This document shows, in pieces, positions 1-10,121 of a stretch of DNA of 64,000 nucleotides (positions within the stretch are counted from its first letter, which is position 1; every line of letters starts with the position of its first letter). This stretch comes from Bugulina stolonifera (lineage: Eukaryota > Bryozoa > Gymnolaemata > Cheilostomatida > Bugulidae), in the NCBI GenBank assembly GCA_935421135.1, contig OW285191.1, positions 16,074,700 through 16,138,699 on the forward strand, in the 5' to 3' direction. The notes beneath the pieces are model-generated. The model saw nothing but the letters and a program-made list of their open reading frames with translations, made no database searches and had not been told where the DNA came from. The translations under genes and the position numbers were made by a program.

Positions 1-1282
1 ACTTTCGTTTTTATATTCCAGTCCGAGACTGTTTTGCACCTGCTGTAACTCAGACTTTTTATGGTCCGAGACTAACCTAGTGTACTGCTGACCTTTTGAC
101 CTCGGTTCAGAACTGAAATTTGTGTATATGGAGCAAAATTTTGCATTTCCCACTTCAGTTGACTGTTGGCTGTAATTGTTCACTAAAGTTATCTCACTGA
201 ACTGAACTGTTTGCTTCTTATAGTAGGGTATCAGGCATTTTCTCTTGGTACAGGTACAGGCCTATGACTGATACCAGGTTCCAGCAGTCCAATCCCCCTC
301 CTCAGCTGTAGGTACCGGTCCTGCTAGCCCCTAGCCCAACCTAGTTATAATGAGTAGCACCCACACCTTGAGCCTTACGTTACTCCGACCTCGACGGCAC
401 CTCAGGGGTTCCTTGTCACACAGTTCATGGCATGTAGACCTATGGGTCGTGGCCTAAAACTCCTTACCAAAAACTACTATAAACCCACACCAAGATAGCT
501 CTTGATAACCATGATACACTAGATCAGAATATATACCATTTACAGTAGAAGAGCTCCTTGTGCAATACTGTGGAACAAAATGATTCGGCATATTATTTGA
601 AGGCATATTCTAGAACTCTGGCTGATATGACTCTCTGCAAAAGATCACATGAGGGAATGTTATCTACAACTTGCTGGTTAGTGATTATTTGTCACTCCAC
701 AAACTATCCTTCATAGATAGCAATAATAACATCTCCTGTTAGTCTGATTGGTGACGCAATAAGTCATAAACCCATCAAGCGTGAGGATAGTTGAGCTCTA
801 AATGCTAGACAATGCTGGAGATCAAATTATACTCATCTCAGTAATCATGTAGGCAATATTTCCATAGCATACTGTAATACAGTATTATATTTCTATTGAA
901 GTTTCTGTGTAGTGGGAGGAGGGGGGGGGGCAGTAGCAGGGCAGTAATATCTACCTTTACACTATGTCTCTTCATCCTAAACTTCTTTCAATTCTACCCA
1001 ACACATGTAAGTGTACAGCATTGATGATAGACTGCCCAGTAGAAAGAGCTGTTACTGTATAAAATATTTATTAAAGGAAGTTAAAAATTACAGATAAAAC
1101 AATATTATACTATTTATACTACCCTAAGTGATAATTTTTTTTCTGGAATTATATTAACCTTTTCAATAAATATTTTATTACTCCCTAAAGTGCCTCTCTC
1201 TTGTTAGCCGTAAAGTCATTTTATAAATATGTATTTCTAATCAGTGTATGCCATAAATAGACCAAGTCTTATAAAGTAAACA
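1..1282. other. Intergenic, no gene seen
   Basis: I found no convincing exon here. The part from about 500 to 900 is the upstream end of a segmental duplication: it resembles about 5630-5990, sharing phrases such as 'agactccttg'-type stretches around an 'actagatcagaa' anchor. A G-run lies near 917-930. The rest is AT-rich single-copy-looking DNA. Confidence 0.5.
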
Positions 1283-1290
1283 ATCAGAAC

Positions 1291-1738
1291 CATACCTGTC
1301 AACCTGGAGTGAAAAAATATAGGGAGTCCCAACTTCCGGATGCACAGGTGAAATTTTCAAGACCTTAACTACCAACTGCAAAAATACATTTGAAGAGTTG
1401 GAACTGTTGGGGGCAGAGAATGAAGGCCAAGCTTCACTGTTATCACAGCACTAATCATTATTTTTTTGACATAATCAGTAATACATGTAGATTAGCTACC
1501 ACATGCACATGCTGATAACTCCAAAGCTGTATCAAAATACCAGATAGAGTGAAATGAGACTGAACAAGGGTATTAATTTGATGCTATTTATTGGATAATC
1601 TTGGCTATTGGATATTAGATAATACAAAAATGAAAAATCCCAATCTGATGCCCTGAAATCGGGAGGATATAGGGAGCTGGTGGGAGTGAGAGTTTGAAAT
1701 AGGGAGGGTCCGCCAAATTGGGATAGTTGACAGGTATG
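1291..1738. mobile_element. hAT-like MITE with 8-bp target duplication
   Basis: A 448-bp element with terminal inverted repeats: the left end begins CATACCTGTCAACCTGGAGT and the right end finishes GTTGACAGGTATG. It is flanked by an exact 8-bp direct repeat ATCAGAAC (1283-1290 and 1739-1746), the target-site duplication size typical of hAT transposons. No transposase ORF is present, so it is non-autonomous. It is absent from the corresponding part of the second GST repeat unit, so it inserted after the duplication or was lost from that copy. Confidence 0.85.
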
Positions 1739-2356
1739 ATCAGAACTACATGCACATAAAGTTCAATTCCTGTTGACCACAGTCTATTTCAAATAGTTTT
1801 TGGTAACAGAATAAGCTACAAAATGTGTGTTACATAATAGACTCGCCTTGCATGGTCAAAATCGTCCCAATAATTACTACAAATGGTGTGCGAAAATATA
1901 TTATTAGACTTGAAATTTTGTGATCAACTAGAACAAGACAGCACAACCCTATTTTGCTTCATTTGTTCATTGCGATTGGACGCTCATTATAGTTTTCCAT
2001 CCTGAGTTTTATCAAACCATAGGTCATGCCTCATAATTCAGAAATGTTGAACATAATCTTACCTGACTGCAAAAATTACATTCCCAGCATCACAATAGTA
2101 CACCACTGACAAGAACATATTGTTATATGGAAGTAAAACAGACAGTTTATTGCTAAGATGACAAGAAAGTTTTGAAGAATGTTCCAGAAAAAAATTAAAT
2201 TAAATGATGCTCGCAAATAATCTGCCGAGTCATGTGTGTGTTTTATCATCATTCAATGCTCAGCCCTTTGGTCAGGGTTGTGGATGATGTATGGTCAGGC
2301 TTAATGATATTTGCAGCCAAGGTTGACTGAATCTGATGCTTGGAAAGAAGAAAAGT

Positions 2357-2365
2357 GCCAAGTCA
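2357..2365 (+). promoter_or_regulatory. Antioxidant-response-like element, GST copy 1
   Basis: GCCAAGTCA fits GCNNNGTCA, the reverse complement of the CNC-bZIP/Nrf2 core TGACNNNGC. It lies 64 bp upstream of the TATA box, and the same site with the same spacing occurs in GST copy 2. Antioxidant response elements are classic GST regulators. Use of this site here is inference. Confidence 0.45.
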
Positions 2366-2429
2366 TGATTAGCTTCAAGAACTGAGTGGAATGTGATTTC
2401 ATGACCCAAGAATAAACATTGAAGTTTGG

Positions 2430-2437
2430 TATAAAAG
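2430..2437 (+). promoter_or_regulatory. TATA box of GST copy 1
   Basis: TATAAAAG lies about 30 bp before a conserved stretch (from about 2457) that should be the transcription start of the non-coding first exon. That exon ends at about 2535 with the donor AAG|GTAAGC. The box and flanks are conserved in copy 2 (7517-7524). Confidence 0.7.
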
Positions 2438-2788
2438 CTGGGAGCATCTAAGGGAGAGCATCATTCAACTGAACTGACCAACACCCACACACACATACAT
2501 ACACATACATAGAACATCTCTCTACTGAAACAGAAGGTAAGCTAGAATATTCAGTTGCTGGATAATATTAGCTGGAAGAATCTGGCATTTACACATTACC
2601 GCTATCTATACTCTATAGACTAAGTACCTTACCATTCACATAAGGGCATTATTGGTATAATTATTTTAGGCAGTTGATCATTTTATGTTATTGTATAACA
2701 AACACATGTTTCGAAAAGCATAGTACAATTATACACTTATCTCAAGGTTGAGAATTTATCACAATATGAACTGTCATTTCAGGTAAAA

Positions 2789-4247
2789 ATGGCTCAACAA
2801 GACAAACTTCTGTACTTTGATGTGCGAGCTCGTGGAGAGGCAATCCGCATGCTGTACATTGCAGCTGGACAAGAGCTGACTGAACAACGAATCAGTTTTG
2901 CTGAGTGGCCGGCTCTCAAAGAAGGTAGCTATACCTATACAGATCCTGTCCACTTCAATCACCAGTTAACTCACCAAACCAACTTCCTCGCTTCAAATTA
3001 GCCTATAAAATATACTACATAAAACATTTTTATTTCAGTAGTCACAGCATGTTCGGTCCATTCAAATTAAAACCTGAACTTCATGTATAATAGTTAATAT
3101 ATTTGCAGTTGATGGGATTGATTCTATCAGATGACAGCCAACCAGGTCTAGATTGATATATATACACTGTTTCTGTAAGATTCTTAACAATGTGCGCAAT
3201 TATAAGCTGTGAAGTTGCACTCGTTCAAACTCTGGGAGAAGACAACTTCTGATTATGACTATTAGCTTATGAGTTTCCATTAACTTGCTAAGAGACATAC
3301 TTCATGCAACAAATTTATATAATGTAGACACACCTCTGGGACAAATACCTGTGCTAACCACTGAAAAGGGAGTACTGTGCCAGTCTAACGTCATAGCAAG
3401 ATACGTGGCCAGAAAGTTTGGTAAGTATACAGTATGTATACATGTACATGTATATATGCTTTTGGTGAATTCTGGGGTTAACTTAGTGAAACTCTCGCTA
3501 ACCAGTTTTTATAACCTGGCTAGAGTCTATAACCAGGTGCTGGTTTTTCAATTCATGCATTATTACATTTCCTGTTGACCAACTGCGTTCCGATATAATA
3601 TAGATTCAGTTGTTAGAGACAATGCTATTATTATTATATATGATTGAAAACCACTTATACATGTAGATGTATATCTATATTCTGCAGATCTGGTTGGTTC
3701 CTGTCCATGGAATGAGACTCTCAATGACCTGGTTATAGAAACTGTTAAAGAATTTTATGAAACAGGAGTGATTGGTAAAATATTCATGTGGAAGGTGTTC
3801 AAATTTAACCCAGAACCAGAAGACAGTGAGAAGGTGATAAAAGAAGTAAAAGATACTATCCTGAAGGACTTGGCATACATCCAATCTATAGCAGAAAGGA
3901 AGGGGAAGAAATTTATATTTTGTGACAAGGTACAATGTTAGCTGTTAACAATGTATTATTTCTAGAACTATCTATGGTTTTATCCCAAAAATATTCTACA
4001 GCTAAAAATTTAAAGATATTGACGACTGTGTCCTACATACATGTACTTAACTTTTTGTTTTCTATTATTCATACAGATGCAGCTGGGAGATGTTTGGTTG
4101 TATGCAGCTTTAGAATCTTCTAAACTGGCTTTTCCAGATATCATGACTATCACTCCTTGGGTTAAACAGTTCACTGCCAACTTTGAATCTGATGAAAAGA
4201 TGAAGAAATATCTACCAAGTAGACCTCCATCTGCTTTCGGAATTTAA
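2789..4247 (+). CDS. Glutathione S-transferase, sigma-class-like, copy 1
   Basis: Coding exons are 2789-2924, 3328-3420, 3688-3929 and 4077-4247; they join to 642 nt, a complete 213-residue protein of usual GST length. A 5'UTR intron (about 2536-2782) ends with an acceptor six bases before the ATG. The N-terminal thioredoxin-like domain shows the catalytic Tyr in LLYFDVRARGEAIR and the cis-Pro motif QIPVL. The glutathione-binding segment reads QSNVIARYVARKF, where many sigma enzymes have QS.AI.RYLA. The all-alpha C-terminal domain includes GDVWLYAALE, which matches the GST N-capping box region. Sigma enzymes conjugate glutathione to electrophiles or act as prostaglandin D synthases; the substrate cannot be read from the sequence. 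AATAAA follows at 4316. It is one of a tandem pair with the gene at 7895. Confident of GST; class assignment is less sure. Confidence 0.9.
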
Positions 4248-4329
4248 CTAATAATCATCATATACTAATTATAAAAAAGTAACCCACTGTGACTCACTGT
4301 TTTTTGTCTAGTCAAAATAAAATCAGCCG

Positions 4330-6045
4330 AAACTACCTTAACATAATTTTATTCACCAAGTAATTTCCTTACTTGCATACTTACACTCTGAATATGCTAA
4401 TATTTGTTTAAGTACATGTATATGTACAATATACAAACATAACAGTCAATTCTCAACTACAATAAAATAATAATTATATTCTTGCCTTATATTATAATTG
4501 TAATACATTATGTGATACCATAAAAATAATTAATACTGCCTTAGCAACCTACATGTAACTATCATAGCTACACATTAAATTAGTTGAACTAATTCCAATC
4601 TGACATCCAATGAAACATTATTCTGGAATCTCAAGTCTAGACCCGTCGAGTAATAAAAAGAGGTTATCTTATCTCGGTTGGAAGAAGACAACTTCTCATT
4701 ACGTACAATACGTTATGCATGAATACCCATATGAATGTGAATAACGCAACAATAATTTGATATACCTGACAGGCCTCTTGCTTTTACTGTTACATCACGC
4801 GTTATTTATTTTGAAAGCGGTCATAATTCCATTGCAAAAGAGATACAAAATCGTCACCAGCTCCCAAGGGGAGAGCCAGTTCATGTTCAATTATGCTTGC
4901 ATAGCAAAGTTCAGTCTCCCATAGTTCCATACTTTATTTGTGAAGGAGAATATATTATATATCAGATTATGACTCCATGGTTTCCATACGTTGACATGTA
5001 TTATGTAATACTGTCATGGCTTCACAAGGATCAACCAATGCCCACCTATAATAAGTCTCAGTGCCCCACTGAGCTATGATGGCGCAACGTCCTAGCTACT
5101 TGGTACCCTCAAATGTCTAATTGTATTTCAAAACTACAACTATTCTGCACTGCAACACCCAAGCACTAACAGCACAGTTTTGCACAGATTTTTTTAAGTA
5201 TAATAAATTAATGTACATGTACATGTATTTGTACTTGTACAAATCAGCAGCCAGTAGACAGTTGACAGGAAGTACAAGATACAGTAAAAGCAACACTGAA
5301 AACCTGCTATTTATATTTTTGTAGCCTGTACCGCAATGCACATAAAAAGTAGCCATCAGTTATAATAAAATGAGAATACTCGTACTATAGACTGGCAAGT
5401 TATTACAAGTTATAATTATATGACTAGACTGGCTACTACTAATAGCCAGTCAGTTGGTGACCATATAAGATGTATAAGAATCCACTACAGTACCACAAAA
5501 ATATAATGTGTTAGACAACTATTATGCTCGTTTACACCTCACCTACATGTACATGTACCGGCTCTTGGGCTATGCTCCATATCAAATCATACCATAACCC
5601 CATACGTACCATACTATGCCATACCATGATAGACTAGATCAGAAGAACTCCTTGCGCCGTAATACTATGGAATAAATGATTCTGCACCCTGGCTAAGATG
5701 AATCACATGATGTGAATGAAATTGTTTACTATGGTATGCAACGTGTTTCGTCACTCCACAAATAAATGATTATTTATGAAGGATTATCCGATACGATACA
5801 TAAATAATAATTATGACATTGGCTATTAGCCTGATGCATAAACCCATGAACTGTAGTAATAATAAAAATGAGCTCAAAATGCTAGACATTGCTGGTGATC
5901 AAGTTATACTAATCTCAACAATAATGTTGGATCATGATAATATATGGATATAGGCAATATTTCCACAGCAAGCACTGTAATATTGTTGTGTTCTGAGCCA
6001 ACACTGACTCCCAATTGACACTAATTCTATTTTTCGTTATTGCAT
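4330..6045. other. Spacer between GST repeat units
   Basis: No gene recognised. About 4320-4980 is the downstream part of duplication unit 1 and resembles 9370-9840, including a 'gaagaagacaacttctca' motif near 4682 and 9541. About 5600-5990 starts unit 2 and resembles 500-900. Runs of ACATGTAC occur near 5212 and 5549. Confidence 0.5.
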
Positions 6046-6094
6046 TGCCTTGCCATGTTCAATTGCTTGTAGACTCCCCCCTCCCCCCGCCTCT

Positions 6095-6180
6095 GCTTGG
6101 TTAGCTGATTTCGATTCTTTCTCTCTTGTTGGTCTGGCCTGCATGTTGTGCGGCTGTCTCCGCTACCCAACCCGACACAA
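6095..6180 (+). repeat. Dispersed repeat copy A
   Basis: This stretch (ending ...CTACCCAACCCGACACAACAATA) matches, with substitutions, the reverse complement of about 60186-60290. Shared parts include TTTCTCTCTTGTTG, TCTGGCCTG and GCTACCCA.CC.GACACAACAATA. The shared 3' terminus merges directly into the 15-bp minisatellite. It is probably a retroposed or other interspersed family of unknown class. Confidence 0.6.
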
Positions 6181-6575
6181 CAATACTGAACACAACATTA
6201 CTGAACACAACAATACTGAACACAACAATACTGAACACAACAATACTGAACACAACAATACTGAACACAACAATACTGAACACAACAATACTGAACACAA
6301 CAATACTGAACACAACAATACTGAACACAACAATACTGAACACAACAATACTGAACACAACAATACTGAACACAACAATACTGAACACAACAATACTGAA
6401 CACAACAATACTGAACACAGCAATACTGAACACAACAATACTGAACACAACAATACTGAACACAACAATACTGAACACAACAATACTGAACACAACAATA
6501 CTGAACACAACAATACTGAACACAACAATACTGAACACAACAATACTGAACACAACAATACTGAACACAATAATA
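6180..6575. repeat. 15-bp minisatellite (AACACAACAATACTG)n
   Basis: About 26 near-perfect tandem copies of a 15-bp unit; only a few variants are visible (CATTACTG early, CAGCAATACTG near 6419, TAATACTCAT at the end). Because 15 is a multiple of 3, every frame stays open, giving long artefactual ORFs on both strands. The first unit grows out of the 3' end (ACACAACAATA) of the dispersed repeat next to it. Confidence 0.95.
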
Positions 6576-6734
6576 CTCATAGGTATTACCAATCTCCTTG
6601 GACTAATTTCAATCGTTATTAGCCACTACAGTCTATTTCAAATATTGTGGTAGCATGGTAGGCCACATTTCACATGAACAGAATAGTCTCCCCGTGATCG
6701 AGATCTTCCTAATAATTACTACAAATGGTGTGCA

Positions 6735-6910
6735 AAAATATATAGTAATAGTATACATAGCATATATAGTATACATAGCATATATACATGTAGTATACAG
6801 AGCATATATAGTATACATAGCATAATATTATATAGTAGACATAGCATAATATTATATAGTATACATAGCATATATAGTATATACATTGTAGTATATATAA
6901 TATTATATAT
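6735..6910. repeat. AT-rich satellite tract (CATAGCATATATAGTATA)
   Basis: Imperfect tandem repeats of about 18 bp (GTATACATAGCATATATA and variants) separate the minisatellite from the conserved upstream part of GST unit 2. They are not present in unit 1. Confidence 0.7.
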
Positions 6911-7443
6911 TCGAATCAGTTAAATACACTGTTGAAGAAACACAACAATATTATACAATTGTACTAGAAATTGTGTGATCAACTAGAATAAGGTAGCACA
7001 ACTCTACAATGTATGTCTATTTCTTTTGTTCAATGTGATTGGATGCTCAATGTAGTGTTTAGTTTTCTATTCTGCTTACTAAACCATAATGTCTCAATGT
7101 CTCAAATATACTTACTTAACAGTAAAAAATACATGCTCAGTATCTCAATAGCATAAAGCTGAAAAGAACATAATATTATATGGAAGTAAAATAGACAGTT
7201 TATTTCTAAGATGACAAGAAAGTTTTGAAGAATTTTCCAGAATAAAACTTAAATTAAATGATGCTCATAAATAATCCCTAATCCGCTAAGTCATGTGTAT
7301 GCTTTCATCATCATTCTATGCTCAGCCCCTTGGTCAGGGTTATGGATATTTGCCATGGATGGCGGTTATGGATATTTATCATCAGGTTTGATGATATTTA
7401 CAGTCAGGGTTGACTGAATCTGATGCTTGGAAAGGAGAAAAGT

Positions 7444-7452
7444 GCCAAGTCA
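7444..7452 (+). promoter_or_regulatory. Antioxidant-response-like element, GST copy 2
   Basis: GCCAAGTCA, matching GCNNNGTCA, is conserved with GST copy 1 at the same distance from the TATA box. The immediate 3' base differs (TCACG here, TCATG in copy 1), yet the core is unchanged. Confidence 0.45.
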
Positions 7453-7516
7453 CGATTAGCTTCAAGCACTGAGTGGAAGGTGATTTCATGACCCAAGAAT
7501 AAATATCAAAGTTTGG

Positions 7517-7524
7517 TATAAAAG
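7517..7524 (+). promoter_or_regulatory. TATA box of GST copy 2
   Basis: TATAAAAG followed by GCTGGGAGCATCTAAG, nearly identical to copy 1. The non-coding first exon ends near 7629 at AAG|GTAAGC, and the UTR intron runs to about 7889. Confidence 0.7.
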
Positions 7525-7894
7525 CTGGGAGCATCTAAGAGAGAGCATCATTCAACTGAACTGACCAACACGCAACACACACATACATACACATACATAC
7601 AGTAGAACATCTCTCTACTGAAACAGAAGGTAAGCTAGAATATTCAGTTGCTGGATAATATTAGCTGGAATAATCTGGCATCTACACATTACCAGTATCT
7701 ATACTCTATAGGCTATGTACCTTACTATTCTAAAGATTTACATGTACACAGGGGAATTATGGGTGTATTATTTTCGGCAGTTGATTATTTCACGTTACTG
7801 TAAAACAAACACACGTTCAATAAGCAAGCATAGTACAATGCACTTGTCGCAAAGTCAAAAATTTATCACAATATGAACTGCTATTTCAGGTAAA

Positions 7895-9272
7895 ATGGCT
7901 CAACAAGACAAACTTCTGTACTTTGATGTGCGAGCTCGTGGAGAGGCAATCCGTATGCTGTACATTGCAGCTGGACAAGAGCTGACTGAACAACGAATCA
8001 GTTTTGCTGAGTGGCCGGCTCTCAAAGGAGGTAGCTATACCTATACAGATCCTGTCCACTTCAATCACCAGTTAACTCACTAAACCAACTTCCTCGCTTC
8101 AAATTAGTCTATAAAATAATTATTGCAATGCACAAGTATACGCATCAATACAATGTGAGCATATAGATAACAGTCAGGTACTGTAATATAAGTGTGTGGC
8201 TTGAGAAGGCTGTTCCAATCGGGAGTGTCTGGATCACCACATAAAACATTTTTATTTTAGTAGCGTTAAATCAAACACTATCTCATAACAACAGCAACTC
8301 ACACCACGTACGGCCCATTCAAATTAAAATTCAACTGTTATAAGCTGTAAAGTTGTTCTTTCAAACTCTGGGAGAAGACAACTTCTCATAATGACAATCA
8401 GTTTATTGAGTGTTTCTATTAACTTGCTAAGAAGTGTTATGATACATCAAACTTATATAATGTAGACACACCTCTGGAACAAATACCTGTGCTAACCACG
8501 GAAAAGGGAGTACTATGCCAGTCTAACGTCATAGCAAGATACGTGGCCAGAAAGCTTGGTAAGTATAGTTTAAATCGAACCATTAAATGTGCACGATGTC
8601 TGTCACACACATAGATCACGATGGGAATTCCTAATTAATTTCAATCAAGTAGGTAACACCGTAACACTGGGAATCTGTTTGGATTACACCTATCTTTCTT
8701 ACTCCACAGATCTGGTTGGTTCCTGTCCATGGAATGAGACTCTCAATGACCTGGTCATGGAAACTGTGAAAGAATTCTATGAGACAGGAGTGATTGGTAA
8801 AATATACATATGGAAGTTGTTCAAATTTAACCCAGAACCAGAAGACAGTGAGAAGGTGATAAAAGAAGTAAAAGATACTATCCTGAAGAACTTGGCATAC
8901 ATCCAATCCATAGCAGAAAAAAATGGGAAGAAATTTATATTTTGTGACAAGGTACAATGTATTTCTAGGAGTATCCATGATTTTATCCCAAGTATCCTGC
9001 AACTAAAAACTATAGAGTTGATGCAGTTTGACTATATATTATGACATAATGACAGTGTGTTGCATACGTACTTACCTTTCTGTTTGCTATTATCCATACA
9101 GATACAGCTAGGAGATGTTTGGTTGTATGCAGCTCTAGAATCTTCTAAACTGGCCTTCCCAGATATCATGTCCATCACTCCTTGGGTTAAACAGTTCACT
9201 GCCAACTTTGAATCTGATGAAAAGATGAAGAAATATCTACCAAGTAGACCTCCATCCGCTGTCGGAATTTAA
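7895..9272 (+). CDS. Glutathione S-transferase, sigma-class-like, copy 2
   Basis: Coding exons are 7895-8030, 8466-8558, 8710-8951 and 9102-9272. Each has exactly the same length as in copy 1 (136, 93, 242 and 171 nt), giving a complete 213-residue protein. The catalytic Tyr motif and QIPVL are retained. About a dozen residues differ from copy 1, for example LEQIP for LGQIP next to the cis-Pro loop, KLG for KFG, YIWKLFKF for FMWKVFKF, and SAVGI for SAFGI. Introns have diverged more (intron 2 is 151 nt here, 267 nt in copy 1). Both copies look functional: no frameshifts, and splice sites and promoter are intact. The changes beside the glutathione site could alter substrate preference, which is inference. 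Confidence 0.9.
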
Positions 9273-9299
9273 CTAATAATCATCAGATATTAAATGTAA

Positions 9300-10121
9300 A
9301 AAAGTAATCCATTCATTGTTTTTTGTCTAGTTAAAATAAAATCAGCTGAAGCTTTACAAAAGTAATTCCCTTACTTGTATACTCTCCATAATACGATCAT
9401 TCTTGTTTTATATTACAATAGATCATGACTGTGATACCATAAAAGTGATTAATATTGCCCGAGTCTGATATTCAGTGAGATATCATTCTAGAACCTAAAA
9501 CCTGGATCTGCTAAGTGATAAAGTTATCCTCTCTTGGTTGGAAGAAGACAACTTCTCATCGTGTTTGGTATGCTGTGAATGCTCACACTTGAAACAAGAT
9601 TTATAGCGACAATGAGAAATCTGGTGTGCCCACTTGTTTTTATACCCACAAATACAAATACATTGCTGTCGCATACCATTATATTTTGAAAACAATCAGT
9701 GTTGAAGAAATTTAGGGCTCAATTTAAATGTACCCTGCAGTAATTCACGAGCTCCCGAGGGGAGGGGAATTCTGCTTGCATGTAGTAAAGTTTAGCCTCC
9801 CACATTTTATTTGTAAAGGAGAATACCGCAGGTTACAACTACATGGTTTCCATGACGTGTTTACACGTCATGGAAACCATGATGTGTTTACACGTAGATT
9901 CCGTCATTAGTTTAGTTTATTGCTATCTTCAGCAATAATGAAGCAGGTAGAAGGGCATCACCAAATATTTTATTGCTTACATTTCATCAGTCAAAATATA
10001 CAGGTAGAGAAAGTGAATGCAAGTGTTATAGATAAACATATCTTACAAAATGTACATGCACTAAAAATTTGAAACAAACATTGAACACTGTGAAATCATG
10101 ATAATAGTGGTCACAAAATGT
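9300..10121. other. Spacer between GST copy 2 and ADAT3
   Basis: Contains the tail of duplication unit 2 (to about 9840), a nearly perfect 38-bp palindrome at 9843-9880 and the 3'UTR region of ADAT3. GST copy 2 and ADAT3 are convergent here. No further gene seen. Confidence 0.5.

Noticed and set aside
6050..6653. Long ORFs of 135-190 codons on both strands (HNNTE, ILNTT, VVFSI, LLCSV repeats)
   Set aside because: They are the six-frame by-product of a 15-bp tandem repeat. A unit divisible by three with no stop keeps all frames open.
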